A stretch of DNA of 64,000 nucleotides from Agrobacterium fabrum str. C58 (GTDB taxonomy: Bacteria > Pseudomonadota > Alphaproteobacteria > Rhizobiales > Rhizobiaceae), in the NCBI RefSeq assembly GCF_000092025.1, contig NC_003062.2, positions 1,424,001-1,488,000 on the forward strand, in the 5' to 3' direction. Below the pieces are notes generated by a model. That model was not told the DNA's origin. It saw only the letters and a program-made list of their open reading frames with translations, and did not search any database. Both the position numbers and the translations under genes were made by a program. The number at the start of each line of letters is the position of its first letter. Within the stretch, counting starts at the first letter, position 1. Positions 8,866 to 19,160 of the stretch are shown one piece after another.

Positions 8866-9600
8866 CTAGTGAATGCCGCGGTTCCGGCGATAGGCGGCCG
8901 GCGTTTCACCCACCGCATTGCGCAGTGCGCGCGTCAGCGCCGTCTGGTCGGAAAAACCGGACCGGAGCGCGATTTCCGCAATCGGCAGGCTGGATTCTCT
9001 AAGCAGCGTGCAGACCTTGTCCATGCGCAGCCCGACCAGCCAGCGGTGAGGCGAGAGACCGAATTCCTCGATAAACAGCGCATGAAGGCGGCTTTCGCTG
9101 ATCGACGCGCAGGCCGCCAGCATGTCGATGGTCCAGGGGAAGAACGGCTCCGCCCCGACGACCGCGCCAAGCCAGCGCAGGCGCTTGCGGATATCGGCTC
9201 TTTCATTGGCGAGGCTGTCGACAAGAAGCGGCGCCCACAGGCCGGTGACATCGTCGCGGCGTCCATCCGTTCCGATGACGCCGCGCATATAAGTGATCAA
9301 TTGCCGTGTGTCGGGGGCAATATCGAGAAAGGGTGTGCGGGCAAACTTTTCGAGCGTGCGTTCGGAAACGACACTTTCATCGATATCGACCACCAGCGAA
9401 TGGTTGATGTCAGTCGCTTCCTGCGTGTGCGGCGCATCGCGATGGATGAAGACACCACGCCCGGTGGAGAGTTCATCCTGCCGTCCGGCCACATCGATCC
9501 GCAGGTGGCCGGAGACCGGAAGAACGATCTGCACGAAGCCATGCCGTTCCCTGGGTCTTTCCTGCCGGTAGGTTCTGATATCTGCCGATGCGACTGTCAT
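8866..9600 (-). CDS. AraC-family transcriptional regulator
   Basis: A 244-residue protein with an N-terminal cupin-like sensing domain (about 20-110, including the stretch GRGVFIHRDAPHTQEA) and a C-terminal double helix-turn-helix domain. The DNA-binding end is typical: LPIAEIALRSGFSDQTALTRALRNAVGETPAAYRR. The frame is open to a TTG at 9624; the ATG at 9600 is preferred. The ligand is unknown. The nearest likely target is the DMT transporter gene downstream on the same strand. Confidence 0.88.
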   Translation of the reverse strand: MTVASADIRTYRQERPRERHGFVQIVLPVSGHLRIDVAGRQDELSTGRGVFIHRDAPHTQEATDINHSLVVDIDESVVSERTLEKFARTPFLDIAPDTRQLITYMRGVIGTDGRRDDVTGLWAPLLVDSLANERADIRKRLRWLGAVVGAEPFFPWTIDMLAACASISESRLHALFIEEFGLSPHRWLVGLRMDKVCTLLRESSLPIAEIALRSGFSDQTALTRALRNAVGETPAAYRRNRGIH

Positions 9601-9728
9601 GACGCTGTCGTTTCCAGTGTGCAAAGAAATGGCCGCCTCGAAAAAGCGGCCGGATTCATTGCATGATTATGACATCGTCTTGAAGATTGGGCCAGCCGGC
9701 TTTATCGCTCGGTTATGGGAAACGGCAA

Positions 9729-9905
9729 TTAACAGTCTTGCTTGACGGTCGATTCGCCGCGTTTGCGCTTTCGCAAAACCGGCTTGTTCTCTCTCGCCTC
9801 GCATTTGGCGACGTCGATGAGATAGGCAAGCATCGGCATTTCGTTCATCGATGCGAGTTGCTTGGCGGATTCGAGAAGGTTGATGATGTTGGAAAAATCG
9901 TCCAT
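9729..9905 (-). CDS. Small conserved-looking protein of unknown function
   Basis: A 58-residue frame starting MDDFSNIINLLESAKQL. It is amphipathic and probably helical in the first two thirds, followed by a basic tail (KPVLRKRKRGES). The open frame extends upstream to 10055, but that part has no coding character. No known family is recognised; I believe similar short proteins occur in other rhizobia, but this needs a search. The ribosome-binding site is weak (gtgag). Confidence 0.55.
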   Translation of the reverse strand: MDDFSNIINLLESAKQLASMNEMPMLAYLIDVAKCEARENKPVLRKRKRGESTVKQDC

Positions 9906-10154
9906 CGGCTCACTCAGTGGCTCAAAGCGGTTATGTATCGGGTGTGAACCCAAGGATGAATAAGCGCGGTGAAAATGGGAGGTTCCAGCGCCGTTGCATC
10001 CCATGGGTGTAATATTAGTCGCAAATAAATAGCAATCCCTGCGAGGGGGTTGCAATAGTTAAATTTCCGTAACGTCGGACGCTGGCGTCGTGCCGTTGCA
10101 GAATATTGCCCGCTTTATTGGATAATCCACGGCGACGAGGATGAGGTTTATTCG

Positions 10155-10724
10155 ATGCCGAACTATCTGGAAAACGTCAAGGATGCCGCTGCGATTATAG
10201 CGTCGGCACGCCGCATCATGGTCGTCGGCTGCTCCGGCGGTGGAAAATCGACACTGTCGCAAAAACTCGCAGCCGCCTTCGGGCTTCGCTATATTTCCAT
10301 GGACCGCGACATTTTCTGGTTGCCCGGCTGGCAGTTGCGCCCGCGCGAAGAACAGCGTCAGAGGATCGCGGCCGTCGTCACTGAAGACCGATGGTTGATG
10401 GATGGCAGCAATCCATCATCCTTCGATTTGCGTTTGCCAAGAACGGATATCGTCCTCTGGGTCCGTATGCCGCGCTGGCTTTGCCTGTGGGGTGCCGTCA
10501 GCCGGATCGTGAAGGGTTATGGCAAGGCCCGGCCCGAAATGGCGGCAGGATGCCCTGAAAGAATAGACCTCGATTTCCTGCGTTATATCTGGAATTTCGA
10601 ACGCCGCCATACTCCGGTCTTCGAAGAGAGTTTTGCGCTTCATGGCCCCAACGTGCCGATATTCCAGCTGAAAAGCCGAAAACAGATCCGCCGCCTTCTT
10701 GATCTTCTTGTTGTCGAGGATTAA
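10155..10724 (+). CDS. P-loop kinase-like protein (topology-modulation/adenylate-kinase-like)
   Basis: A 189-residue protein with Walker A GCSGGGKST at about residues 26-34. SMDRDIFWLPGW, the usual signature after the P-loop in the FlaR/topology modulation group, follows. A WLMDGSNPSSFDLRLPRTD stretch and a WVRMPRWLCLWG helix complete the family pattern. The family is thought to contain small nucleotide or nucleoside kinases, but its substrate is unproven. It lies ten bases upstream of the RatA/COQ10 gene and may be cotranscribed with it. Confidence 0.82.
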   Translation: MPNYLENVKDAAAIIASARRIMVVGCSGGGKSTLSQKLAAAFGLRYISMDRDIFWLPGWQLRPREEQRQRIAAVVTEDRWLMDGSNPSSFDLRLPRTDIVLWVRMPRWLCLWGAVSRIVKGYGKARPEMAAGCPERIDLDFLRYIWNFERRHTPVFEESFALHGPNVPIFQLKSRKQIRRLLDLLVVED

Positions 10725-10733
10725 CTGCCGTTC

Positions 10734-11189
10734 ATGCCACAGTTCGAAACGCATCGCCTTGTTAAACACTCGCCCGACCGCATGTACGACCTCGTCGCCG
10801 ATGTGGAGAAATATCCGCAGTTTCTACCGCTTTGCGAGGCGCTCTCCGTCCGCTCGCGCAAGGAACGGGATGGCAAGGTGCTGCTGGTGGCCGATATGAC
10901 AGTCGGTTACAAGGCCATTCGCGAGACCTTCACCACGCAGGTCCTATTGAACCCGGCCGAGCGCGCCATTGACGTGAAATATATCGACGGCCCCTTCAGG
11001 TATCTCGACAATCGCTGGCGTTTCGAAGCCGCCGAAAATGGTGGCACGACGATTCATTTCTTCATCGATTATGAATTCAAGAACCGCCTGCTTGGCGCGG
11101 TGATGGGCTCGATGTTCGACCGGGCGTTCCGCATGTTTGCGGAAGCCTTCGAGACCCGTGCCGACAAAATTTACACCGACCCGGCCTGA
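10734..11189 (+). CDS. RatA/COQ10-like START-domain protein
   Basis: A 151-residue START/polyketide-cyclase-fold protein. Markers are the N-terminal PDRMYDLVADVEKYPQFLPLCEAL and the later FRYLDNRWRFEA, characteristic of the COQ10/RatA group. In mitochondria and alphaproteobacteria such proteins bind ubiquinone; the E. coli homologue RatA has been linked to ribosome assembly, so the name is ambiguous. The 3' end overlaps the convergent cinA gene by 19 bases, and both frames look intact. Confidence 0.88.
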   Translation: MPQFETHRLVKHSPDRMYDLVADVEKYPQFLPLCEALSVRSRKERDGKVLLVADMTVGYKAIRETFTTQVLLNPAERAIDVKYIDGPFRYLDNRWRFEAAENGGTTIHFFIDYEFKNRLLGAVMGSMFDRAFRMFAEAFETRADKIYTDPA

Positions 11190-11680
11190 TTGAGGGCAAT
11201 TAGCATCTCAAGCGCGGTCCTGACCGTCGCAAGCCGGATTTCAGTACGGCCGATATCTCCGTAACGCATTTCGTGATGCAGGACGTTGCCGTTGCGAGCC
11301 TTGGTGGCCAGATGCACAAGCCCCACCGGTTTTTCGGCTGAGCCGCCACCCGGGCCAGCAATGCCGGTCACTGCCACGGCGAAATTCGCGCGCGAGCGGT
11401 AGAGGGCGCCATGCGCCATCTGCAGCGCGGTCTGCCGGGAGACCGCACCAAATGTTGTCAGAGTCTCGGTGCCAACTCCCAGCATGTCTCTCTTGGCGTC
11501 ATTGGTATAGGTGACAAAACCACGGTCGACGACGGCGGAGGAACCGGCAATCTCCGTCAGCGCGCCGGCGATCAGTCCTCCGGTGCAGCTTTCCGCCGTC
11601 GAGACCATCAGACCAAGGGGGGTGAAATCGGTGATGATTCGCCGTGCCAGTTCTTCGATGTCTCCGGGGAAAAGGCTCAT
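11171..11680 (-). CDS. CinA C-terminal domain protein, nicotinamide-nucleotide amidase type
   Basis: A 169-residue stand-alone CinA C-domain, which in characterised members (PncC) deamidates nicotinamide mononucleotide. Motifs are [22 protein letters not shown] near residue 30, the active-site serine/threonine region [13 protein letters not shown], and [17 protein letters not shown]. The start ATG overlaps the ispDF stop (ATGA, 11677-11680), so the two are cotranslated. The 3' end overlaps the convergent START-domain gene. Confidence 0.9.
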   Translation of the reverse strand: MSLFPGDIEELARRIITDFTPLGLMVSTAESCTGGLIAGALTEIAGSSAVVDRGFVTYTNDAKRDMLGVGTETLTTFGAVSRQTALQMAHGALYRSRANFAVAVTGIAGPGGGSAEKPVGLVHLATKARNGNVLHHEMRYGDIGRTEIRLATVRTALEMLIALNQAGSV

Positions 11681-12864
11681 AGCGGTCTGCCTTGGTAGAC
11701 GACGGTGGCGGTGGCGATGGCCGCGATGCCTTCCCGGCGGCCGACGAAACCGATCGTCTCATTGGTTGTCGCCTTCACCGAGCAGCGCTCCAGCGCAATG
11801 CCGAGCATGTCCGAAAGTGCTTCCCGCATGGCTTGGCGATGTGGACCGATGCGTGGCGCTTCGGCGATCAGCGAGACATCGGCATTCATGATCGTGCCGC
11901 CATTGTCGCGCACGACCTTGGCCGCATGTTCAAGGAAGATGCGCGAGGCCGCACCCTTCCATTGCGGGTCGGAAGGCGGGAAATGATCGCCGATATCACC
12001 GGCACCGCAGGTGGCGAGCAGGGCATCCGTCAGCGCATGTAGCGCCACATCAGCATCCGAATGGCCTTTCAGTCGCTGATCGTGCTCGATGAAGATGCCG
12101 CAGAGCGTCACGCCGTCGCCGGCCTCCAGCTGGTGCACGTCGTAACCATTGCCGGTGCGCACATCGGGCAAGGCGTGGGAGAGCTTTTCGTCAGCCATGG
12201 CGATATCCCGCTTGAGAGTGAGCTTCACATTGTCGACCGAACCTTCGGTCAGCGTCACGGTCAGTCCCGTCCATTCGGCAATCGACGCGTCATCGGTGAA
12301 ATCCGTTTTGCCTGAAGCAGCGGCGGCACGATGCGCGTCAAGAATGTCGCTGTAGCTGAAACTTTGCGGTGTCTGCGCCGCATACAGTCCCTGCCGGGAA
12401 ACCGTCTCCACAACGCGATCCTCCAGGCCGCGCTTCAGCGTATCGGTGACGGGCAGGGCAGGCAGAACGCCACCCGCGCCCGCCCGGTGCAGCGCGGCGA
12501 TACGCTCCAGCATGTCCGCGGCGACGAAAGGCCGCACGGCATCATGGATCATCACATGGGTAAGGCCGTGCGAGGAGAGTGCCTCAAGCCCGGCCAGTAC
12601 CGATTGCTGACGTGTGGCGCCGCCCGTGACTGTGGTGATCCGCTCGCCGGCATCAAGCCGCGCAAGGATCGGTGACAGCAGGGCCGCATCGTCGGCATGG
12701 CTGACGACCACGATCGGGCAGGCGTCGTTCCAGCGCAGGAAGGTCGCCAATGTGTGCTCGATCACGGCCCTGCCGCCGATCGGGCGATATTGCTTGGGCC
12801 CTTCCTCGGGTGAGCCTGCTCTTTCACCGCGTCCGGCGGCGACGATGACGATGCCGAATTTCAT
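11677..12864 (-). CDS. ispDF: Bifunctional IspD/IspF isoprenoid enzyme
   Basis: The fusion carries two MEP-pathway steps: formation of CDP-methylerythritol (IspD) and cyclisation to MECDP (IspF). The 395-residue product begins with the cytidylyltransferase domain (about 1-225; [11 protein letters not shown], then MIHDAVRPF). The cyclase domain (about 233-395) follows, with [23 protein letters not shown] and the metal-binding Asp/His pairs. ispDF fusions are normal in alphaproteobacteria. The start at 12864 has an aggaaag site; an ATG at 12879 is further upstream. cinA overlaps the 3' end. Confidence 0.95.
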   Translation of the reverse strand: MKFGIVIVAAGRGERAGSPEEGPKQYRPIGGRAVIEHTLATFLRWNDACPIVVVSHADDAALLSPILARLDAGERITTVTGGATRQQSVLAGLEALSSHGLTHVMIHDAVRPFVAADMLERIAALHRAGAGGVLPALPVTDTLKRGLEDRVVETVSRQGLYAAQTPQSFSYSDILDAHRAAAASGKTDFTDDASIAEWTGLTVTLTEGSVDNVKLTLKRDIAMADEKLSHALPDVRTGNGYDVHQLEAGDGVTLCGIFIEHDQRLKGHSDADVALHALTDALLATCGAGDIGDHFPPSDPQWKGAASRIFLEHAAKVVRDNGGTIMNADVSLIAEAPRIGPHRQAMREALSDMLGIALERCSVKATTNETIGFVGRREGIAAIATATVVYQGRPL

Positions 12865-13089
12865 AGTACTTTCCTGCATTGGTCATATGCTTTGTGTGCA
12901 ACCCTTAGCGGTTGACAGTCCTGCTCTAGCGTTTCAAAACCCGGATGGCCAGCCCGATAAGACGCGCATCCGCCCCTGCATGTCGCAGGATCGATCGTCA
13001 TCGCGCCTTTGAACCTGCACAAATTGCTGCCGACAGCAAAACAGGCAGGCAGCCGCCCAGCAAATAAAAGGTGCAACCCTCTAAAAGTG

Positions 13090-13118
13090 CTTGGCAACCG
13101 CACAAACACTGTCTAAAA
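13090..13118 (+). promoter_or_regulatory. Putative vegetative promoter for dusB-ntrBC
   Basis: CTTGGC (13090-13095), a 17-base spacer and CTAAAA (13113-13118), close to the rhizobial housekeeping pattern CTTGAC-N17-CTATAT. It lies 23 bases before the dusB start. I saw no convincing sigma-54 (GG-N10-GC) site here. Confidence 0.5.
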
Positions 13119-13140
13119 ATAATGCAAATAGCCCTTCTGC

Positions 13141-14157
13141 ATGAAAGATCATCATTTGCCTCTTCCGGAGTTGTCAGAACCGTTCAGCATCGGCTCAGTC
13201 ACGATCCGTAATCGTGCGGTGCTGGCGCCCATGTCAGGTGTGACGGATCTGCCTTTCCGGCAGCTGGCCTGGCGTTACGGCGCAGGTCTGGTCGTGACGG
13301 AAATGGTCGCCAGCCGCGAACTCGTCGCTAACAGGGGCGAATCCTGGGCACGGCTGAAAAATGCCGGCATGGTTCCGCATATGGTGCAGCTTGCCGGGCG
13401 CGAAGCGCATTTTATGGCCGAGGCCGCGAAGATTGCTGCTGACAACGGTGCTGGCATCATCGACATCAATATGGGTTGTCCGGCCAAGAAGGTGACGGGC
13501 GGTTATTCCGGCTCGGCTTTGATGCGCGATCCCGATCATGCCCTGTCGCTGATCGAGGCGACGGTTGGCGCGGTTGATGTGCCGGTAACGCTGAAGATGC
13601 GGCTCGGCTGGGACGAAAACAGCATCAACGCGCCGGAAATTGCCCGCCGTGCCGAGGCGGCAGGCGTGCAGCTCATCACCATTCATGGTCGTACCCGCAT
13701 GCAGTTTTATGAAGGACGGGCGGATTGGGACGCCATCCGCGCCGTGCGCGAGGTGATTTCCGTGCCGCTGATCGCCAATGGTGACGTGGAAACGGCCGAG
13801 GATGCGCGCGAAATCCTGCGTCGCTCCGGTGCGGATGCCGTCATGGTCGGCCGCGGCGCGCAGGGGCAGCCTTGGCTGCCGGCTGTGCTCGCCGGACATT
13901 CAGCGCCGCAACGCGCCGATATTCCCACTATCGCCGTTGAACATTACGAGATGATGCTGGAATTTTATGGAAGGGAAGCCGGTCTGCGGCATGCCCGTAA
14001 ACATCTGGGCTGGTATCTCGACCGTTCCGCTCCCGACATCGCCACGCCGGAAAAGGCTCAAATCATGACATCGCGTGACACGGGGGAGGTGGCGGATCTG
14101 CTTCGCTCCGCCCTGAGCGAAAATGCGGGCGAAGAAGCCGCAAGGAAGGCCGCATGA
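13141..14157 (+). CDS. dusB: tRNA-dihydrouridine synthase DusB (NifR3)
   Basis: A 338-residue FMN enzyme that reduces uridines in the tRNA D-loop. Visible motifs are [12 protein letters not shown] near residue 30, the catalytic-cysteine loop [38 protein letters not shown] and the FMN-phosphate stretch [12 protein letters not shown]. In Rhizobiales and related groups it was named nifR3 because it precedes ntrBC. That is the case here, with a 4-base ATGA overlap into ntrB. Basal ntrBC expression probably depends on the promoter upstream of dusB. Confidence 0.95.
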   Translation: MKDHHLPLPELSEPFSIGSVTIRNRAVLAPMSGVTDLPFRQLAWRYGAGLVVTEMVASRELVANRGESWARLKNAGMVPHMVQLAGREAHFMAEAAKIAADNGAGIIDINMGCPAKKVTGGYSGSALMRDPDHALSLIEATVGAVDVPVTLKMRLGWDENSINAPEIARRAEAAGVQLITIHGRTRMQFYEGRADWDAIRAVREVISVPLIANGDVETAEDAREILRRSGADAVMVGRGAQGQPWLPAVLAGHSAPQRADIPTIAVEHYEMMLEFYGREAGLRHARKHLGWYLDRSAPDIATPEKAQIMTSRDTGEVADLLRSALSENAGEEAARKAA

Positions 14158-15302
14158 GCGCCGATAAACACAGCCCGGCAGATGCGAACCAGCTCGCCAT
14201 GGCGGTTCTGAACGCAGTGCAGAACCCGGTCATTCTGGTGGATGGCGAAGGTTTCATTTCATTCGCCAATTGGGAAGCCGAAGCCTTTTTCGGGGCGAGC
14301 GCCTCCCATCTTGCCCGTTATCGCGTCTCCACTTTCATTCCCTTCGGCAGCCCGCTTCTGGCGCTGATCGATCAGGTGCGGGAGCGCCGTGCGCCGGTCA
14401 ACGAATATCGCGTCGATCTGAGTTCGCCACGCCTCGGTCAGGACAAGCTGGTTGATCTCTACGTTGCGCCCGTCGTCAGTGAACCGGGGTCGGTTGTCGT
14501 CGTCTTCCAGGAACGGTCGATGGCCGACAAGATCGACCGTCAACTGACCCATCGCGCCGCCGCCCGCTCGGTTACCGGCCTTGCCTCGATGCTGGCGCAT
14601 GAGATCAAGAATCCGCTGTCCGGTATTCGTGGCGCGGCCCAGTTGCTGGAAATGTCGGTGCCTGATGAGGACCGCGCCCTTACCAGGCTTATCTGCGACG
14701 AGACTGACCGCATCGTGTCATTGGTCGATCGTATGGAAATCTTTTCCGACGAGCGGCCGGTCGACCGCGTGCCGGTCAATATCCACTCCGTGCTTGATCA
14801 CGTGAAGGCGATTGCCAAGGCCGGTTTTGCCCGCAACATCAAGATATCGGAGAATTATGATCCCTCGCTGCCGGCGGTCTATGCCAATCGCGATCAACTG
14901 GTGCAGGTCTTCCTCAATCTGGTGAAGAATGCAGCCGAGGCAGTCGCCAATCAGCCGGATGGTGAGGTTGTGCTGACGACCGCCTATCGCCCCGGTATTC
15001 GGCTTTCGGTTGCCGGTAGCCGCGAGCGCATCTCGCTGCCGCTTGAATTCTGCGTGCATGATAATGGACCGGGGGTCCCTTCCGATCTTCTGCCGCATCT
15101 CTTCGATCCCTTCATCACCACCAAGACCAATGGTTCGGGCCTCGGCCTGGCGCTTGTCGCCAAGCTGATTGGCGCCCATGGCGGCATTGTCGAATGCGAC
15201 AGCCAGAACCACCGCACGACTTTCCGCGTATTGATGCCCGTCTCGCCGGAAGTGGCGCTTGACGACAGCTCTTTGCCGAACACGACAGGAAATGACAGAT
15301 GA
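14154..15302 (+). CDS. ntrB: Nitrogen regulation sensor kinase NtrB (GlnL)
   Basis: A 382-residue soluble histidine kinase/phosphatase that sets NtrC phosphorylation, normally under PII control. The N-terminal PAS domain spans about 15-120. The phosphoacceptor histidine is in [20 protein letters not shown] (about 143-162). The ATPase domain shows an N-box ([15 protein letters not shown]), DNGPGVP and GSGLGLAL. No membrane segment is present. The start overlaps dusB and the end overlaps ntrC (both ATGA), so the three genes are cotranslated. Confidence 0.95.
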   Translation: MSADKHSPADANQLAMAVLNAVQNPVILVDGEGFISFANWEAEAFFGASASHLARYRVSTFIPFGSPLLALIDQVRERRAPVNEYRVDLSSPRLGQDKLVDLYVAPVVSEPGSVVVVFQERSMADKIDRQLTHRAAARSVTGLASMLAHEIKNPLSGIRGAAQLLEMSVPDEDRALTRLICDETDRIVSLVDRMEIFSDERPVDRVPVNIHSVLDHVKAIAKAGFARNIKISENYDPSLPAVYANRDQLVQVFLNLVKNAAEAVANQPDGEVVLTTAYRPGIRLSVAGSRERISLPLEFCVHDNGPGVPSDLLPHLFDPFITTKTNGSGLGLALVAKLIGAHGGIVECDSQNHRTTFRVLMPVSPEVALDDSSLPNTTGNDR

Positions 15303-16750
15303 CAGCTACGATCCTCGTCGCCGATGATGATGCCGCAATCCGCACGGTGCTGAACCAGGCGCTCAGCCGTGCCGGTTATGACGTGCGCATCACCTCCAAT
15401 GCCGCAACGCTTTGGCGCTGGGTGTCGGCGGGTGAGGGCGATCTCGTCGTGACCGATGTTGTGATGCCGGATGAAAACGCCTTCGACCTTCTGCCGCGCA
15501 TCAAGAAGGCCCGCCCGGACCTGCCGGTTCTCGTCATGAGCGCGCAGAACACCTTCATGACGGCCATCAAGGCTTCGGAAAAGGGCGCTTATGATTATCT
15601 GCCCAAGCCCTTCGACCTGACGGAACTGATCGCCATCATCGGCCGCGCGCTCTCCGAGCCGAAGCGCAAGCCCGCCAAGCTCGATGACGACATGCAGGAC
15701 GGCATGCCGCTCGTCGGCCGCTCCGCAGCGATGCAGGAAATCTACCGCGTTCTCGCGCGCCTGATGCAGACCGATCTGACGCTGATGATCACGGGTGAAT
15801 CCGGTACCGGCAAGGAGCTGGTGGCGCGGGCGCTGCATGATTACGGCAAGCGCCGCAACGGTCCCTTTGTCGCCATCAATATGGCCGCCATCCCGCGCGA
15901 CCTGATCGAATCGGAACTGTTCGGCCATGAGAAGGGCGCCTTCACCGGCGCACAGAACCGTTCCACCGGCCGTTTCGAGCAGGCCGAGGGTGGCACACTG
16001 TTCCTAGATGAAATCGGCGACATGCCGATGGATGCCCAGACGCGTCTGCTGCGTGTGTTGCAGCAGGGCGAATATACGACCGTGGGCGGGCGCACGCCGA
16101 TCCGCACCGATGTCCGCATCGTTGCCGCCACCAACAAGGACCTGAAACAGTCGATCAATCAGGGCCTCTTCCGCGAGGACCTTTATTATCGCCTCAACGT
16201 CGTGCCGTTGCGCCTGCCGCCGCTGCGCGATCGTGCCGAGGATATTCCTGATCTCGTCCGCCATTTCATCCAGACGGGTGAGAAAGAAGGGCTGGAGGGC
16301 AAGCGTTTCGAGACGGAGGCGCTGGAAGTCATGAAGGCCTATGCCTGGCCGGGCAACGTCCGCGAGTTGGAAAACCTGATCCGCCGCCTGATGGCGCTTT
16401 ATCCGCAGGAAGTCATCACCCGCGAAATCATCGAGCAGGAATTACAGTCGGATGTTCCCGATAGCCCGTTGGACAAGATGGCGGTTCGCACCGGTTCGCT
16501 CACCATTTCGCAGGCTGTCGAGGAGAACATGCGGGATTATTTCGCCAGCTTCGGCGATGGCCTGCCGCCGCCCGGCCTTTACGACCGCGTGCTGCGCGAA
16601 CTCGAATATCCGCTGATTCTCGCGGCTCTGACGGCAACCCGCGGCAACCAGATCAAGGCCGCCGATCTTCTTGGCCTCAACCGCAATACGTTGCGCAAGA
16701 AAATCCGCGAGCTCGGCGTTTCCGTCTATCGTAGTTCCCGCCCCAGCTGA
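15299..16750 (+). CDS. ntrC: Nitrogen regulation response regulator NtrC (GlnG)
   Basis: A 483-residue sigma-54 activator. The receiver domain (1-120) has the phosphoacceptor Asp in [10 protein letters not shown]. The AAA+ domain has Walker A GESGTGKE, the sigma-54 contact loop GAFTGA and Walker [10 protein letters not shown]. The C-terminal Fis-type HTH reads [18 protein letters not shown]. Under nitrogen limitation it activates glutamine synthetase and ammonium or nitrate genes. It contrasts with the paralogous NtrX in this window, where the GAFTGA loop is missing. Confidence 0.96.
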   Translation: MTATILVADDDAAIRTVLNQALSRAGYDVRITSNAATLWRWVSAGEGDLVVTDVVMPDENAFDLLPRIKKARPDLPVLVMSAQNTFMTAIKASEKGAYDYLPKPFDLTELIAIIGRALSEPKRKPAKLDDDMQDGMPLVGRSAAMQEIYRVLARLMQTDLTLMITGESGTGKELVARALHDYGKRRNGPFVAINMAAIPRDLIESELFGHEKGAFTGAQNRSTGRFEQAEGGTLFLDEIGDMPMDAQTRLLRVLQQGEYTTVGGRTPIRTDVRIVAATNKDLKQSINQGLFREDLYYRLNVVPLRLPPLRDRAEDIPDLVRHFIQTGEKEGLEGKRFETEALEVMKAYAWPGNVRELENLIRRLMALYPQEVITREIIEQELQSDVPDSPLDKMAVRTGSLTISQAVEENMRDYFASFGDGLPPPGLYDRVLRELEYPLILAALTATRGNQIKAADLLGLNRNTLRKKIRELGVSVYRSSRPS

Positions 16751-16898
16751 CAATGTTGACAAGGCCACAGTTGTCGTTGCATTTTCGCCACATTGTGTTG
16801 CTTGGAAAACACTAGGAAGGATATAGATTCGCCTGATGGGGGAGTCTTGCCTGACTTCAGGACTGTGGTGCTGGCTGGCCAGCAATTGGGAGTAATGC

Positions 16899-19160
16899 AT
16901 GCGGAAACCCGCCGCCGAACACGACGTTGCCGACGAGGCAGCGGGAATGGTGGTTGCCGATCGCAGGATGTCATTTGCCCTGCCGGGGCTGGTGCTCGCC
17001 GGCGTTGCCCTTGTCTGTGCTATCATCACCCTCTTCGTGCTTATGGGCGTGACGCCGATTGCGCCGACGACCAATGTCGTCATCGCCTCGGTGGTGATCA
17101 ATTCGATCTTGGTGATCGGCCTGATCTTCCTTATCGGCCGCGAAATCAACCGGCTGCTGAAGGCGCGTAAAAAGGGCAGGGCGGCGGCACGACTGCATGT
17201 TCGCATCGTCGTGCTTTTCTCCATCGTCGCGATCACGCCCGCTGTCCTTGTCGCCATCTTCGCCAGTCTGACGCTGAATGTCGGTCTCGACCGCTGGTTT
17301 TCGATCCGCACCCAGTCGATCGTCGAGTCGTCGGGCAATATCGCTCAAGCCTATATGATGGAAAACGCCGGTTATCTTCAGGGCCAGACCCTATCGATGG
17401 CCACCGACCTCGATCGCAATCGCGCACTTTTTTATCTTGATCGTACCGGCTTCGTCGATCTGATGACGCGTCAGGCCAAGGGCCGCGGCCTGCTCGGCGC
17501 GTTTCTGGTGCAGGAGGATGGCGACGCGGTTGCCCAGGCCGATATCAAGACGGAAAAACCGCTTCCCGCTATTCCGCACGACGCGCTCGAGAAAGCAGCC
17601 GCCGGTCAACCGACCCTTATCCCGCCCGGTATTACCAACCTTGTTGGCGCCATCATCAAGCTCGAAGGCATCAGCGGCACCTTCCTTTATACGGTGCGTG
17701 CGGTCGATCCGAAGGTCATGACCGCGATGCGGCTGATGGAAGAGAACCGTGCGGAATACAAGAATATGGAGGCGGGCCGCGCGCCGCTGCAGATCGCCTT
17801 TGCGATCCTCTATCTCGGTTTTGCGCTGATCGTGCTTCTGGTCGCCATCTGGACGGCAATCGCGGTGGCCGACCGGATCGTCCGCCCGATTCGTCTTCTC
17901 ATCAGCGCCGCCGACAGTGTCGCCACGGGCAACATGCATGTGCTGGTTCCCGTGCGCGCTGTCGATGGCGACGTCGGGCGCCTGTCGCGTACCTTCAACA
18001 AGATGGTCTCGGAACTGCGCAGCCAGCAGGAGCAGATCATCGAGGCCAAGGACGATATCGACGACCGCCGCCGCTTCATCGAAGCCGTGCTGTCGGGTGT
18101 GACCGCCGCTGTCATCGGCATTGATGAGAACCGCAGGATCACCATCGTCAACCCGTCCGGCGAGGAATTCCTGGCGCTGAATTTCGACCAGCTGCTCGGC
18201 GCGCAGCTTTCCGAGATCGCACCTGAGATTGATCAGGTCGTGACCGAGGCGAACACCTGGGCGCGCGGCAACTTCCGCAAGCAGATCAATATCATGCGAC
18301 GGGGCAAGGAACGCACGCTGAATGTGCAGGTCACCCGCGAGGATGCCCGCGACGGCCGCGACAGCTATGTCATCACCCTCGACGACATTACCGATCTCGT
18401 CATCGCCCAGCGCTCCACCGCATGGTCGGATGTGGCACGGCGTATTGCCCATGAAATCAAGAACCCGCTGACGCCGATCCAGCTTTCCGCAGAGCGCATC
18501 AAGCGCCGTTTCGGCAAGCAGATCGACGAAAACGATCGCGCCATCTTCGATCAGTGTACGGACACCATTGTCCGGCAGGTCGGTGATATCGGCCGCATGG
18601 TGGATGAATTCTCGGCCTTTGCGCGTATGCCAAAGCCGACGAAGGAAAAGTCGGACCTGCGGTCGATCCTCAAGGACGCGGCCTTCCTCCGGGAAATCAG
18701 CGCCGCCGACACGAAATTCTCAACGGAGTTCGGCGATATCCCGCTGGAGGGCATGTTCGATGCCCGCATGCTGGGACAGGCCTTCGGCAATCTCATCAAG
18801 AATGCGACGGAAGCGATCGAAGCGGTGGAAGGCGAAAAGCGGCCGGGTAAAATCCTGGTGCGCGCCTCTTTTGATGAGGCCAATTCGCGTTTCGTGGCTG
18901 ACATTATCGACAATGGCCGCGGCCTTCCCGTCGAGAACCGTCATCGCATTCTCGAACCCTATATGACGATGCGGGACAAGGGCACGGGCCTTGGTCTGGC
19001 CATCGTCAAGAAGATCATTGAAGAACATGGCGGGTATCTGGAACTTCACGATGCCCCTGCCGAATTCGACCATGGCCATGGCGCCATGATCCGAGTGCTG
19101 CTGCCCTATATCGAGGCGGTCGGCGGCGAAAATAACAAGGAAGCAGCATATGGCGTCTGA
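16899..19160 (+). CDS. ntrY: Membrane sensor kinase NtrY
   Basis: A 753-residue inner-membrane histidine kinase partnered with NtrX, linked in other alphaproteobacteria to nitrogen, redox or envelope signals. Hydrophobic segments lie at about 28-50, 58-80 and 105-128; an extracytoplasmic region reaches to about 295 and a fourth segment lies at about 300-322. A HAMP domain (about 325-380), a PAS domain and the kinase core with [20 protein letters not shown] follow, ending in DNGRGLP and GTGLGLAI. The start at 16899 has a gggag site; an out-of-frame ATG lies at 16895. The end overlaps ntrX by 11 bases. Confidence 0.94.
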   Translation: MRKPAAEHDVADEAAGMVVADRRMSFALPGLVLAGVALVCAIITLFVLMGVTPIAPTTNVVIASVVINSILVIGLIFLIGREINRLLKARKKGRAAARLHVRIVVLFSIVAITPAVLVAIFASLTLNVGLDRWFSIRTQSIVESSGNIAQAYMMENAGYLQGQTLSMATDLDRNRALFYLDRTGFVDLMTRQAKGRGLLGAFLVQEDGDAVAQADIKTEKPLPAIPHDALEKAAAGQPTLIPPGITNLVGAIIKLEGISGTFLYTVRAVDPKVMTAMRLMEENRAEYKNMEAGRAPLQIAFAILYLGFALIVLLVAIWTAIAVADRIVRPIRLLISAADSVATGNMHVLVPVRAVDGDVGRLSRTFNKMVSELRSQQEQIIEAKDDIDDRRRFIEAVLSGVTAAVIGIDENRRITIVNPSGEEFLALNFDQLLGAQLSEIAPEIDQVVTEANTWARGNFRKQINIMRRGKERTLNVQVTREDARDGRDSYVITLDDITDLVIAQRSTAWSDVARRIAHEIKNPLTPIQLSAERIKRRFGKQIDENDRAIFDQCTDTIVRQVGDIGRMVDEFSAFARMPKPTKEKSDLRSILKDAAFLREISAADTKFSTEFGDIPLEGMFDARMLGQAFGNLIKNATEAIEAVEGEKRPGKILVRASFDEANSRFVADIIDNGRGLPVENRHRILEPYMTMRDKGTGLGLAIVKKIIEEHGGYLELHDAPAEFDHGHGAMIRVLLPYIEAVGGENNKEAAYGV

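Noticed and set aside
12865..13140. Sigma-54 promoter before dusB-ntrBC
   Set aside because: I searched for the GG-N10-GC pattern and found no convincing match; a CTTGGC-N17-CTAAAA promoter explains the region better.
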